Assembly: GCA_964017185.1 (NCBI GenBank)
Contig: OZ024870.1
Span: 61,358,812 to 61,422,811 of the forward strand
Reading direction: 5' to 3'
Length of the DNA: 64,000 nt
From: Rugalucina vietnamica
Lineage: Eukaryota; Mollusca; Bivalvia; Lucinida; Lucinidae
Program-made: the position numbers and the translations under genes
Shown: positions 54,301 through 64,000 of the stretch, one piece after another
Layout: every line of letters begins with the position of its first letter
Position numbering within the stretch: the stretch's first letter is position 1
Notes under the pieces: model-generated
What the model was told of the DNA's origin: nothing
Seen by the model: the letters and a program-made list of their open reading frames with translations, nothing else
The model's database searches: none

Positions 54301-57300
54301 GTTCTCCTTTTTTCAGACATGGAATTGAACAGAAAAAATAATGCTTTCTTGAAAAATGCAAAATATACGCACATCTTTTTTGTGTTTTCTACAATTGCAT
54401 ACTGTGACTCAGTTAGAGGATTTATTAAATTTTGGAAAATCATAACCAACAACAAATACAGAGAACTAGTTTAATATGAAACGATATGTTGCGAATTATC
54501 AGTTTCAGCTCTTAAATTCAAATTAAACTGAGACAACACAGAACTATTGTTCAGACAGCGGTACAACGCGGCGTAGGCTAGCAGGCTCCTGTGTTACATC
54601 GCGAAACCACTTTCCATCCATTGTTGTAAAATCATGGCATGATAGTATTGCAGAGTCATCAACCTAAAACCAAACGACTGTCAGAATACCTTGCTTGACA
54701 GAAACTGTTACCTTTTACTTGCTTTTCATTGGCACCAAAATGCCAAAACCCAATCATGAAAAGGTACAAGTAGGAAATGATCAGGAAAAGGCGCACTCAG
54801 AAAGAAATTCCCATTCCAAAACCGAGGTGGGAAAAACTAAACTGACAATTATGTACTTATACTTAGTATACATATCGTAAGCCGATTGAGCAGCTATTTC
54901 TCAACAGACAGCCAGTTATCCTCGACCGAAAGGAGCAGTGTTTCGGTTGTTCTAATAATTAGCTGTACCAACTAACCTACTAAAAAGTGCACCATTACGA
55001 AAACTTGCCCATGCAGTATACAGTGATTTCTAAAGTTGTAAAAAATGAAAATTTTCAGTAGAAAATTTTCGATATTTTTCTTATTTTTGCTCAAAACATA
55101 GATTGCGGGTACACGTTAGAACCGCCTCGCCGAGAAAAATAGGTATACCCCTGCATACCCCAGTTTTACTATATAAAAGTAGGGTTTGAGGGGGTATACT
55201 TTACACGGACATGTTTTCAAGGTTGACTAAGGTTGTGGCTACTAAGCTTTTAGGTGAATTTACCAGGGAGGTTTATGTTTGATTACAGGAATGTGGCTTC
55301 TAACCTTTAGCAAGGGCGTATAATTTGGATGGTGATGTTTCATCACTGGGTCGTTGTCAGCCCTGTTATAGGCACAGAGGAAGGCCCATCTCCTGGCTGT
55401 GCTCATGTTGGCACTGCTACAGTGTAGTAAATTGCAGTGGAAGAATAGAGCATCTCCTGAAATAGAACATGTAGAAACGATGCTTTACCACACAAAAGCG
55501 ACGCTTGATCAGAGCGTTTGCTCTTAACTGCCGTAGTTTGTAATAAATTATACAAACAAAAAGGTACAAGTAGGCAAAGATCAAGAAAAGGCGCAATCAG
55601 AGAGAAATTTCCACTCCAAAAACCGAGATTCTTTTAGTTTCTGTGCTAAACATGGCATGCAAGTCAACTGCTATGACACTTTATGGTTCTGATAAAACTA
55701 TTTTGTTAAGATTGTCCAGTTATTTTGTTCAGTTCTTGGCCATTGTTTGTTTATCAAACTCTTCATAGTGGTGTCATTGTATGGTTTAGAGATTTTTGCT
55801 GTAGGCCACATGCGAACAAAGTACGTAATGAATTCAACAACAGCAATATTTCCGATAGCAATAGAATGGTACTTTATTTGATACATGTGAAATTAGGTCA
55901 CCTGGTTCCATTTCGACAAAATGTAGAGGACACACTTTTGTTATCTCATCTACTCTCTTCATATCAGCTCCCGTCTGACCCGCAGTAACGACATGATCTA
56001 TTCTACCACACTTGTGGGAACCTTTCAATACCTAGAATGGTAAGATCTAATGAGTTTTAAACTATATAAGATGTATTAAAATTATAAACTAGTAAGATTT
56101 ATCAAAATAGACCGGGATACCAGGGCTCCGTTGTATTAAAATATTTCATACACAGGGTGTTTGCAAGACTAGTATCAAAATACATAGAATAAGATGGTAG
56201 ACACTTCTTTAGCTGTTGTTCACTCGAAGATGTATAATTTTCTCCAGTCCCGCTATCTGAGTGCATCTGTTGATTACACTCGCCATTGTTCCTCTCACAT
56301 GATTTTTATCATTCTATTATTACTGAAAAACATAATAAGGCATAAAACACCAATAGCTTTGGGTATAAGAGTTACGTTTGAATCATTTCTCTCACCGGTT
56401 ATCTAGTAAAAGTCAGATAAAATGGCATTTGTACGGGTTACCAGTATTTTATTGACAGACATGTTACTAGTGAAAAGGAATTATTAGAATGGTATCAATA
56501 AACGAGTAAACGTGTCAGACTGAGGCAATAATATGTGGAATCACTTGAAAGAGAAGACGGTAATATTAAACACATCTTACTTGTAGACAACTATTATCCT
56601 TGGTACATTTATCAACTGCAATGAAAACAGTCATCATGTCAGGGAATAAACAACCATTGTTGTACCAGTATCTGCAAAGATTTAGTTTGATCAAGTGAAA
56701 AGAGAGGAAGATAAATAAACTGAATAAATCACAATTACGATAGTGAAGTTAGTGAACAGCATGTATTCAGGAATTTTCATATTTGTATAAACACGATTCA
56801 AATCAGTAGCATTACCTATTTGTAATATTTAGGTTGGCCTCACCTAGTATTAGCGTAGGACAGGTTCTGATTGCACCAGGCTCTGATCATGATACAATGC
56901 ACGTACTTAGGCAAAAAAAATATGCGTGTTTCCGGTTTCACGACTGACCCTATTTTTTCCAGCGACCCTAATAGGTTTTATTGGGTTCTCTCTAATAGGT
57001 TTTATTGGGTTCTCTCTAAATATATAAAGTTGGCGCGACCGACCATAATTAAAAATGCCAATCTCCCGGAAAATCGTATCTCGCCACCATTTTTGCTCGC
57101 TGATGTTGGTATCCAGAACTCCTCGACTAATCATTTTGAGTACACAAGCTTATTGTTTCTATTATTCGCCGGTATCGTACGTTCGGGTATGAAGGCCCAC
57201 ATCGAGCCACCGAGTTTATGGATATTTCTAACAATAATCACTTGAAATGATTCTTTTTACTGCTTCCAAAGGATCTAACAATTATTTTTATTTGTAAAAA

Positions 57301-60300
57301 ATGACAATCTGACTGAATCTTTAAATGGTATTTATATCAGGAATGCGTTTTTACAATCTAAGACTTAATTTGCAAATCATCGGTGGGTATGAAATAGGCG
57401 AGCCAACTTGGCAAGCTAAAATTGGCGAGTAAGAATTATTGTATCCTGTTACATATTTTGTCAATGATGACTGAAAAGTAGCAAATGTAGCAAAGAAAAG
57501 TAATTGCATTAAATAAAATAAAAAAATGCTTTTCTTTACATTTTTTCTGTCATTTATCAAGTGTTCATTTTGCCTATTCCATTACATCTACCAGATATAT
57601 AGATGTCTTATCCCCACTGCATAATGTCTTAAGGGTAAACACCACGACCATTTTCATACTAAAAAAATTAAAAAAAAAAACACACATGAAAAACATGAAA
57701 AACCGACCTACCGAACCTAAATTTTTTGGCATGAAACAGGAAACACACATATATTTTTGGCCCTATCCTAAGAATTATCTCTACATATTTAACCGTTCAT
57801 TTCATTCTATTCATTCGCGTGCTTTCAATAATTGCTGAGCATTCATCTCGTTATAATGATCATCAACGTACCCATAATCCTGATGCCATATATGTTTTCC
57901 GCCAATTTTAGCTGGCTTCTTCATCAACTTGGTATGATAATGGTAAACCTCACCTCCTAACAGCTTGATAGAAGAATAAGGGAACGTCAGAAACCCAAAA
58001 TACTTTACTTATAAAACATATCAAAAGTAGATGAAAAGTACGCCTTAATAGGCTTTTGAACAGATCCAATATCATTTTATATGCAAAGTCAATACGTGGC
58101 AAAGTTATTCGGACTTGAAGCCCAAATAATGTTCACAAATGGTAAGTGTATTTTATTTCAGTCTTAACAGAAAGTACCTATATTGTCTTATTTTATGCGT
58201 TGAGTTAATGTGACTGCCTTGAAACACGTTTCCAGTACCTGCTCGCAAGATCCAGCTACTTTCTCACATCTACCGACCATCCCTGTCACATCAACCCCGG
58301 GGTGGTTCCACAGTATCATATGGGCTTCTTTTCCCTCTCCATCTGCTACCTGAAAATGTAGGGTAGATTTGATTAATGTTCAGGTAAAACGCTAAATAAA
58401 ATATTTCTTTAATAACCACTGGGGCTGTGACATGAGTCTATGTATATGAACTTGAGGATGCACTCACCCAATACTGACTCGTAAAAAGAGTTAAATCTGA
58501 GAAACAGGAACCTCTGTCTCTTATCTTTGATTGGCTAGAAAAATGTAAATATACCATAATAAAACTGAAACATTCGTATCAAACGTTAACAACAGATTTT
58601 AACATAGGAGAACAAAATAGCTTTTCCTGATCATTGCCTACTTGTACCTTTTCATATACATTTTATAATTTACTACAAAATGCAGTAACTTACGCCGTAT
58701 GTATGTTCAGCAAACTTGCCAGTGTTAAGTGCCTTTTCAATATGTTTCACCTCTTCGTTGCTTAGTAATCCTCTGAAAGAAATATATATGTATAGACTCA
58801 GACAGTTAATATGCAGTCGAGTTTGTCGAAATATCCAGCATACACAATTTAGAAAATAAAACAAATGAATAGGGAACGCCGATTGTTTCTAATGTATGTT
58901 TTTTTATTATCCAAACAAATACATGTAACAAACTCAATTAAGTCACAATGTAGTTCCAATTGATATATAAAAGTTATAAAACACAATGAACTGGTTTTCC
59001 AGTAAGAGTCAAGAAGGAAATCCTTTCTAACACTAAATTAAGTTATGAGTCACTTATTAACACACAAACGGAATAGTCCAGTTTGACACAGAAAATTAGT
59101 TGGCAATCCAAACTAAAAGAGCAGACGGCAGTTTCCAGTCTGAGTTCTTAATATTATGAATGCTAAGCTCTAATTGTCCATACAGTTTCAAACTTAGGTT
59201 TTATATACAAGTTTACTTATCAAGCAATCATACAGATAAAATACTGGTTTTGACACTTCCTGTCTTTTACAATATGATTATCAAAGATAACAAACACTGC
59301 CAAAGATGCAGACAATGAATCTGACAATGAATCTGTCGCTATCAAATGGTCTTCCCCTTTGATGACAGATTTCCTGTCAAAACTGTTTGAATGCGCAACT
59401 TCTTTATGAATTATTATTTCAATCAAATAGCCTTTAGCAGTAAAATGTTAAAGATATATGACAATTATCATACTGTAAGAAATAAAGAAGATTTATTCAT
59501 TATAGAATTTCTAATTTTATATTTTCTATAATTTTTATGCAATATTTGCAGCATAAAACAGTTATCATTACTGCAAATACGTTTTTATCTCTGTCAGCTA
59601 ATGTTTCGCAGTACCCATGGGTGATACGCGTCCAAACCATCTCAAGCTCTATCTTGATTTATTCTTCAACAGGTGCTGAAAGTGTCAGACTCAGTACAGG
59701 CACTAAGGTATCTTAAGCAGTCTCAATTTAGGGAACAAGAGTCAAATGGTTTAATTGTTTGGATATGCACCGCACGGCTTAATATATTAAACTCTTTACC
59801 TGACCAGAATAAAACCATCTTCATTGTAATCTTTTTTCATCTCATCTGTTATTTTGAACTCGCCTTTGACAAATTTGTAGTCTGAAAAAAAAGGTACATT
59901 GATTAGCATTTCTGCATTTTCTCCGAAATTACCGGGAATGTTTTATTGCCAGTTCACATGTCAAGGATCTTCCCACGACGGTCTTACTTTGAGCATGTCT
60001 AACTCCTATCAATATTTTCTGGATATGGTCTAGTCATACATTTTCTATCTGCATTCGGCGGAAACGGGATACTCATCGCATTTTTAGCTCGATTTCAGTC
60101 CCAATTCAAGCTAAAAGGGACACCGCGTTATATTGTTAATAAGACATTATTATTATTTTTTAATTTGTCTGCAAGAGTATGTTTCGAACAGTCTTAACAG
60201 GAATGGATTGAACATAAACTAATTTTATGAAAAGCGAAGGTATTATTTTGTAAAAAACGAAGAAAATGACCAAAACGCAGGAGTAAGAGCGATAGCATAG

Positions 60301-60827
60301 ATTATTTGTTTCTATTTAGTGATTGCTTATCGCTCTTATATGTTTGAACAAAAATAAAACTGAGATCCTTTACAAGAAGTGAGCATATAAATGAGAAAAG
60401 AGATGAGCCATACCGCGGTTTCGGATACTTAAGCCTCTTCAGTGACCCTTTATATTTGGCAAATGGAGTTAGAAAACGAATCTAAACTGACAACAAAAAT
60501 CTGATTTTCAGAATACCCTCGCTGATCTCAAAGGACCAAAGGAAAATATAATCTGCACTTTGGATGATGTACATTGAAACGCTATTCTGAATCTCAAGAT
60601 AAAGTCACATCTAATCTCAACTTTAAGGTCAGTTTTCTCATTGGATATGAATCATTAGCTAGCCGTATGGGCATTCTGAATGTCCATAAGGCTAGCTACA
60701 TGCATATCGTCATCATATTTCCATATAATAACTATATTGTGAAAGACACTTTTATAACATATTCAGTATCTATATACAAAACTGGGCTTTTGGGAAAAAG
60801 AGACACACACTTACCTTTTAGAGCCAT
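51264..60827 (-). CDS. PhyH-family Fe(II)/2-oxoglutarate dioxygenase, proline-4-hydroxylase-like, with four alternative last exons
   Basis: Shared exons in order: 60827-60815, 59881-59800, 58772-58694, 58349-58239, 57963-57872, 56671-56581, 56031-55902 and 55456-55305 (750 nt, residues 1-250). Each of four downstream exons begins in phase 0 with V-x-(D/N)-S-A-I-L and ends in a stop, giving proteins of 288-297 aa. The fold is the double-stranded beta-helix of phytanoyl-CoA dioxygenase enzymes. H122-x-D124 (WHQDYG) and H211 ([11 protein letters not shown]) are the likely iron ligands, with R221 or R222 for 2-oxoglutarate. [13 protein letters not shown] and [17 protein letters not shown] resemble bacterial L-proline trans-4-hydroxylase-type PhyH proteins. 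Introns carry several repeats. Substrate is unknown. All splice phases close. Confidence 0.9.
51560..51676 (-). CDS. PhyH gene alternative last exon C
   Basis: 39 codons, differing from exon D at only three residues ([16 protein letters not shown]). Acceptor CCATTGTAG. AATAAA overlaps the stop codon here also. Exons C and D with their flanks are a recent tandem duplication of about 296 bp. Confidence 0.85.
   Translation of the reverse strand, partial: VPNSAILDCQDFTTMDGKWFHDFKSDGAIGKEIPKSEQ
51677..52230. other. PhyH intron/intergenic sequence, nothing recognised
   Basis: No further copy of the terminal exon and no clear repeat. Confidence 0.4.
52231..53699 (+). repeat. AGCTCACCTGAGC-type repeat, second subfamily
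   Basis: Opens TAGCTCACCTGAGCCGAAGA, with a GTCTGTGCGTCTGTGC tract, and closes CTCAGGTGAGCGATCTTTGC followed by a small hairpin. Units of about 150 bp share ATATCTCGGAT(G/T)AGTTCGAA and (C/T)TAGC(A/G)CCTT. A family F repeat is nested at 52697-53065. Confidence 0.72.
52697..53065 (+). repeat. Family F repeat copy (longest)
   Basis: Begins GAACCACTGCAGAAGCTGAG, includes TGTTGGCGCCTTATGTGTGT and GTAACTGAGTGGCCACCTAT, and ends TTTGCCTACTTGTACCTTTT. Inserted within the previous repeat. Confidence 0.7.
53896..54039 (-). CDS. PhyH gene alternative last exon B
   Basis: 48 codons reading [20 protein letters not shown], then a tail longer than the others ([20 protein letters not shown]). Acceptor TCGTTGCAG. 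Confidence 0.85.
   Translation of the reverse strand, partial: VNDSAILECQDFTTLDGKWFLEFKDSSKADKEIDKTSAGRKIPVSQQ
54040..54543. other. Spacer between alternative exons, nothing recognised
   Basis: AT-rich, no repeat or exon seen. Confidence 0.4.
54544..54663 (-). CDS. PhyH gene alternative last exon A
   Basis: 40 codons reading [20 protein letters not shown], then [19 protein letters not shown]. Nearest to the common donor at 55304 and the most diverged tail. Acceptor GGTTTTAG. Confidence 0.87.
   Translation of the reverse strand, partial: VDDSAILSCHDFTTMDGKWFRDVTQEPASLRRVVPLSEQ
54752..54880 (-). repeat. Family F repeat fragment
   Basis: AAAAGGTACAAGTAGGAAAT and CAAAACCGAGGTGGGAAAA, the 3' part of the family. 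Confidence 0.65.
54992..55218 (+). mobile_element. Hairpin MITE family D, copy 6
   Basis: ATTACGAAAACTTGCCCATG left, TTACACGGACATGTTTTC right; half of the central palindrome is deleted (CGCCTCGCCGAGAAAAATAG). Confidence 0.75.
55558..55640 (-). repeat. Family F repeat fragment
   Basis: AAAAGGTACAAGTAGGCAAA followed by CCACTCCAAAAACCGAG. Confidence 0.6.
56910..57765. mobile_element. Element with inverted ATATGYGTGTTTCC ends
   Basis: AAAAATATGCGTGTTTCCGG at the left is mirrored by AAACAGGAAACACACATATA at the right. Near the left end a 22-bp unit (AATAGGTTTTATTGGGTTCT) is tandemly doubled. Fills most of PhyH intron 5. Confidence 0.55.
58614..58660 (+). repeat. Family F repeat end fragment
   Basis: TTTTCCTGATCATTGCCTAC then TTGTACCTTTTC. 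Confidence 0.5.
58860..59799. other. PhyH intron 2, nothing recognised
   Basis: AT-rich intron with no clear repeat or exon. Confidence 0.4.
59882..60814. other. PhyH intron 1, nothing recognised
   Basis: A short inverted pair (ATTAGCTAGCCGTATGG and CCATAAGGCTAGCTA) lies near 60655-60698. No gene. Confidence 0.4.
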
Positions 60828-61283
60828 GGTTGGGAGTGGGGTTATCTTTCTGAAAAAGGACGATACGGCAATTAAAGCTTTTTAAAATATCTTTGTCATC
60901 AGAAAGAGAATTCATTGAATCTCAACCTTAGCAAAATTACAAAGAAAGGGAGACTGTATGACAGGAAACGACAAATGCTTTCAATAGGCACCGGACAAGG
61001 TTGTTCAAAATAACCACAGCAGTCGATATACTAGGAACACGCATTCATATGTTGGCATAAAATCGTTAAAAACTATATGCATAACATCTAGATATTATAC
61101 AGTAAAATGTCTAGTTCCGCAAACATTTCTCGTCGTCTGGGTATCCTGACATTACTACTGCATATATCAAAAATGATTTGGCATGAGCATATCAACAAAT
61201 CTATATCCTTTCACATGCAGATTAGGTTTTTGAATTGGCGTCTTCCGTTTTGATTCTGGAAGCGTAAATGTAGGGGCACCAGC

Positions 61284-62443
61284 TGTTGTTAGATCCGCAA
61301 ACCTGTGTCTAGTTCCGCAAACGCTATTAGGTCAGTGAAATAAACATGTACAGAAGAGTTGCAAACTGCCTTTTGTGCATAAAATAGTCAAAGGAAGCTA
61401 TAATGAGGTGCATTGTGTACTTTCTTTCTCAAATAACACATAAGATATAGAAAAAAATATCAATGAACCATGTTAAACTTTCAACGTTATAACAACGTTC
61501 GCAAAATTCCGTCTCAGAAACCGAAGTTATCGAAATATAAATTTTCACGAGATAACTTTGATAGCATCGCCTTTTGGGTACAATAGTTGTAACACTACTT
61601 GTTGCTGTATGTAAACGACTACCTCTTGACATTTAAGGAGATATGTTTGCTATTTCAAACCGAGAGGGACTTACAAAGATGCGCCCAACATTCCACATAC
61701 GCTGACGAGAAACATAAATTTACATTGCATGAGACAGAACAACTTACGTTCGCTTGAATCTCAATTTTCAGTCCCTAATTTTGACACTAACAACAGTTCT
61801 AGTAATTTAGGAGCCTCGTTTTCTAAAATCGTATTTTCGTTGATTTGGGGTTTAATGTCCCACCAACAGCTAAGGTCATATGGGGACGGGACCTAAAAAT
61901 GGCCAAATCAAAGTACTCATACCTATTGTGCACAAGTCATTTTTGTTTTTCAAAATTTACGTTTATACAATACAAATAAATTTATTCAGCATTAAGTATA
62001 CACATGCATATATCCTACAATAATATATATAATTATATAATGGTTTATGCTCTTTATTTAATTTGTAAAGGTACCTTAGTGCACTTACATGTATATGAAG
62101 ATATTCAAGCCCCACCCCATTGTGTTGTACATTAGAACAGCTCCAATTGACCAAGCTGCTGTTCCTCATTGCCAGCCCCCACCCCATTGTGTTGTACATT
62201 AGAACAGCTCCAATTGACCAAGCTGCTGTTCCTCGTTGCCATCAGTCTCCGGGGCTGCGCTTTACTCCCTCGCCCCCTCCCGCCCCTCATCACCACTTCT
62301 CGACACTTATGACACTCCATCATTTTTGTAGAAGTCCCATAAACCACAGCTGTTGTCTGGGACGTCAATTAGTTGTGTTTGAACCGCATCAACTAAACGT
62401 ACTGATTTTAGCAAGGTGAAAACGAGTTTGCGGAACTAACAAC
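61284..62443. mobile_element. Element with GTTGTTAGWTCCGCAAAC inverted ends
   Basis: GTTGTTAGATCCGCAAAC (61284-61301) and GTTTGCGGAACTAACAAC (62426-62443) mirror at 17 of 18 positions. TAGTTCCGCAAAC recurs just outside and inside. It lies upstream of the PhyH coding start. No transposase frame. Confidence 0.62.
62109..62243 (+). repeat. Two tandem 67-bp units
   Basis: CCCACCCCATTGTGTTGTAC ... GCTGCTGTTCCTC(A/G)TTGCC occurs twice, nearly identical. Confidence 0.85.
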
Positions 62444-63140
62444 ACATCTTGCTTATGTTTGACATGGAATAATTTTTTACAGCGTTTGCATATTTTCTAT
62501 TTATTTTCATGAGTGCATACCTGATAAATTTGTCTTTCAGTCTAGCCGATTTAATTTCTTGTGACACGCCGTGTGTACCAGTATTACGTCATTGATCGGG
62601 TGTCATAAAATATCAGACTCGCTAAAAGCGACTTAAAATAGATGTGTAAATTACCTCAACTTCTTTTGTCGTGGATATTTATCAGATATTGTAATATTTT
62701 GAAAAAAATGTTTTCGCTAATCGAAAGAGGAGTGAAAATGGATTATAACGCACCATAAACTTATTTTTTGTTCGTAAGGTAAGGCATGTTGAAAAGCGAC
62801 TGAAAGTAGGAATTTGCTAAACTAACAACTTTGCTAAACTAACACTTTAACTGTACATGCAGCTTTATGTCATTACATGTTTGCCATAACCATTCACTGT
62901 GGATGTGTTTCGATGCAAATAAAATCATTGTCATTGTCATTGTTTACTAAAACGCACATGTGCATGCAAGTTCGACTGTGGGGTGCAATATCTAAATTAC
63001 AGTTTAATTTATTATAGTATTTAGTGTTAACAGCCCACTTAATTTATGTCATAATTACAAATCTTAACACGAAAATAGGAACCAGATACTTCCTTAATAA
63101 TTGTGATTTTCGTATGTAACAAAAGCATCTCTGATACAAA
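62444..63140. other. No gene seen
   Basis: AT-rich region between the inverted-repeat element and the candidate PhyH 5' exon. Confidence 0.35.
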
Positions 63141-63151
63141 AATACGCACTT

Positions 63152-63250
63152 ACCTTCTATACAAACAAACTGTATCCTGTCACTTATCTACAGTATGTTC
63201 GTCAGTAAAACGGTGTCAAGGCTATTTATCTTGAGATTATTATCATGACC
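63152..63250 (-). other. Candidate non-coding first exon of the PhyH gene
   Basis: A good donor (AAG|GTAAGTGCG) is present on the minus strand at about 63151, and the coding exon at 60827 is preceded by a good acceptor (GTCCTTTTTCAG). Together they suggest a spliced 5' UTR. The right boundary is a guess. Confidence 0.3.
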
Positions 63251-63477
63251 TACAAAGCACTGGTTGCCGGTTTCATATCAACGCAAGACGTTTTAATTCT
63301 CTCGCTCGGTATTATCAAACGCTAACAGTCATTGACCCTATCTTCATCGGCTTCATCGGGTCATTTATCCACACATGATAGACCATGATATGCATTCCCT
63401 TTACCGGGACATGGGATTCACGACTTCGTTGCACACTCATCGATTTTCTATGGGGTGCCGTTTTACTATAAAATCCC

Positions 63478-63912
63478 GATTTTTTGATATCAGAAATTCG
63501 ATTTTTTGATATCAAAAATTATTTTTTGATATCAGAAATTCGATTTTTTGATATCAGAAAATCGAATTTCTGATATCAAAAAATCGAATTTGTGATATCA
63601 AAAAATCAGGCTTATTTTTTGATATCAGAAAATCGAATTTTTGATAACACAAATTCGATTTTTTGATATCAGAAATTCGATTTTCTGCTATCAAAAAATA
63701 AGCCTGATTTTTTGATATCACAAATTCGATTATTTGATATCAAAAATTCGAATTTTTGATATCACAAAATCGAATTTATGATATCAAAAAATCAGGTTGT
63801 TTTTTGATATCAGAAAATCGAATTTCTGATATCAAAAAATCGAATTTCTGATATCAAAAAATGGAGAGTATTTTTGATATCAAAAATTCGATTTTGTGAT
63901 ATCAAAAATTCC
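63478..63912. repeat. Palindromic array of TTTTTGATATCA words
   Basis: Seventeen exact GATATC sites and two one-base variants (GATAAC, GCTATC) occur at roughly 20-26 bp spacing, separated by AAATTCGAATTT-like linkers. The order is itself inverted around about 63655: CAAAAAATCAGGCTTATTTT on the left and AAAATAAGCCTGATTTTTTG on the right. Confidence 0.85.
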
Positions 63913-64000
63913 TTTAGGCCTTCCTTTGCTGAGAAAAAATGATAGATCCCTCAAATTATTTATAGGCTTGCATGGGCTGAGCTCAGGTGTTTAACTATGA

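Overview
The window looks like nuclear DNA of a bivalve mollusc, probably a heterodont (clam-like) species. Five intron-bearing protein genes sit in AT-rich DNA packed with short non-autonomous transposons, tRNA-derived SINEs and microsatellite-bearing tandem elements of the kind seen in clams. Spliced genes with GT-AG introns, the gene families present (an expanded Mab-21-like protein, a PhyH hydroxylase, a somatomedin-B-like surface protein) and the repeat types support this. The species is an inference and I cannot name it.

Layout. 0-5 kb: a tandem-unit mobile repeat and a dead LINE reverse transcriptase. 5.4-17 kb (+): a complete 8-exon TROVE/Ro60-like RNA-binding protein gene, whose introns are crowded with hairpin MITEs and which also hosts a pogo/Tigger-like element containing a fold-back repeat with a THAP relic. 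17-27.7 kb: no host gene; a dense repeat region including a three-level nested insertion. 27.8-38.5 kb (-): a complete 6-exon calcyclin-binding protein (CACYBP/SIP) gene with about 3.7 kb of tandem repeat in one intron. 41-43.2 kb (+): a two-exon, cysteine-rich, probably GPI-anchored surface protein with a somatomedin-B-like module. 47.4-49.7 kb (-): a Mab-21/cGAS-like nucleotidyltransferase-fold protein with one long coding exon. 51.3-60.8 kb (-): a PhyH-family (proline-hydroxylase-like) Fe(II)/2-oxoglutarate dioxygenase gene with eight shared exons and four tandem alternative last exons. 61-64 kb: its upstream region, with an inverted-repeat element, a candidate 5' UTR exon and a striking array of GATATC palindromes.

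The genes do not form a pathway; this is a normal metazoan gene neighbourhood. The most notable points are the four competing terminal exons of the dioxygenase gene, the degenerate metal-binding (MIDAS) motif of the Ro60-like protein, the hairpin MITEs that abut nearly every Ro60 exon, the nested SINE/inverted-repeat/tandem-element insertion, and two unrelated arrays built from short self-complementary words. Exon boundaries were assigned by eye from homology, reading phase and splice consensus. All coding phases close exactly for the Ro60, CACYBP and PhyH models.
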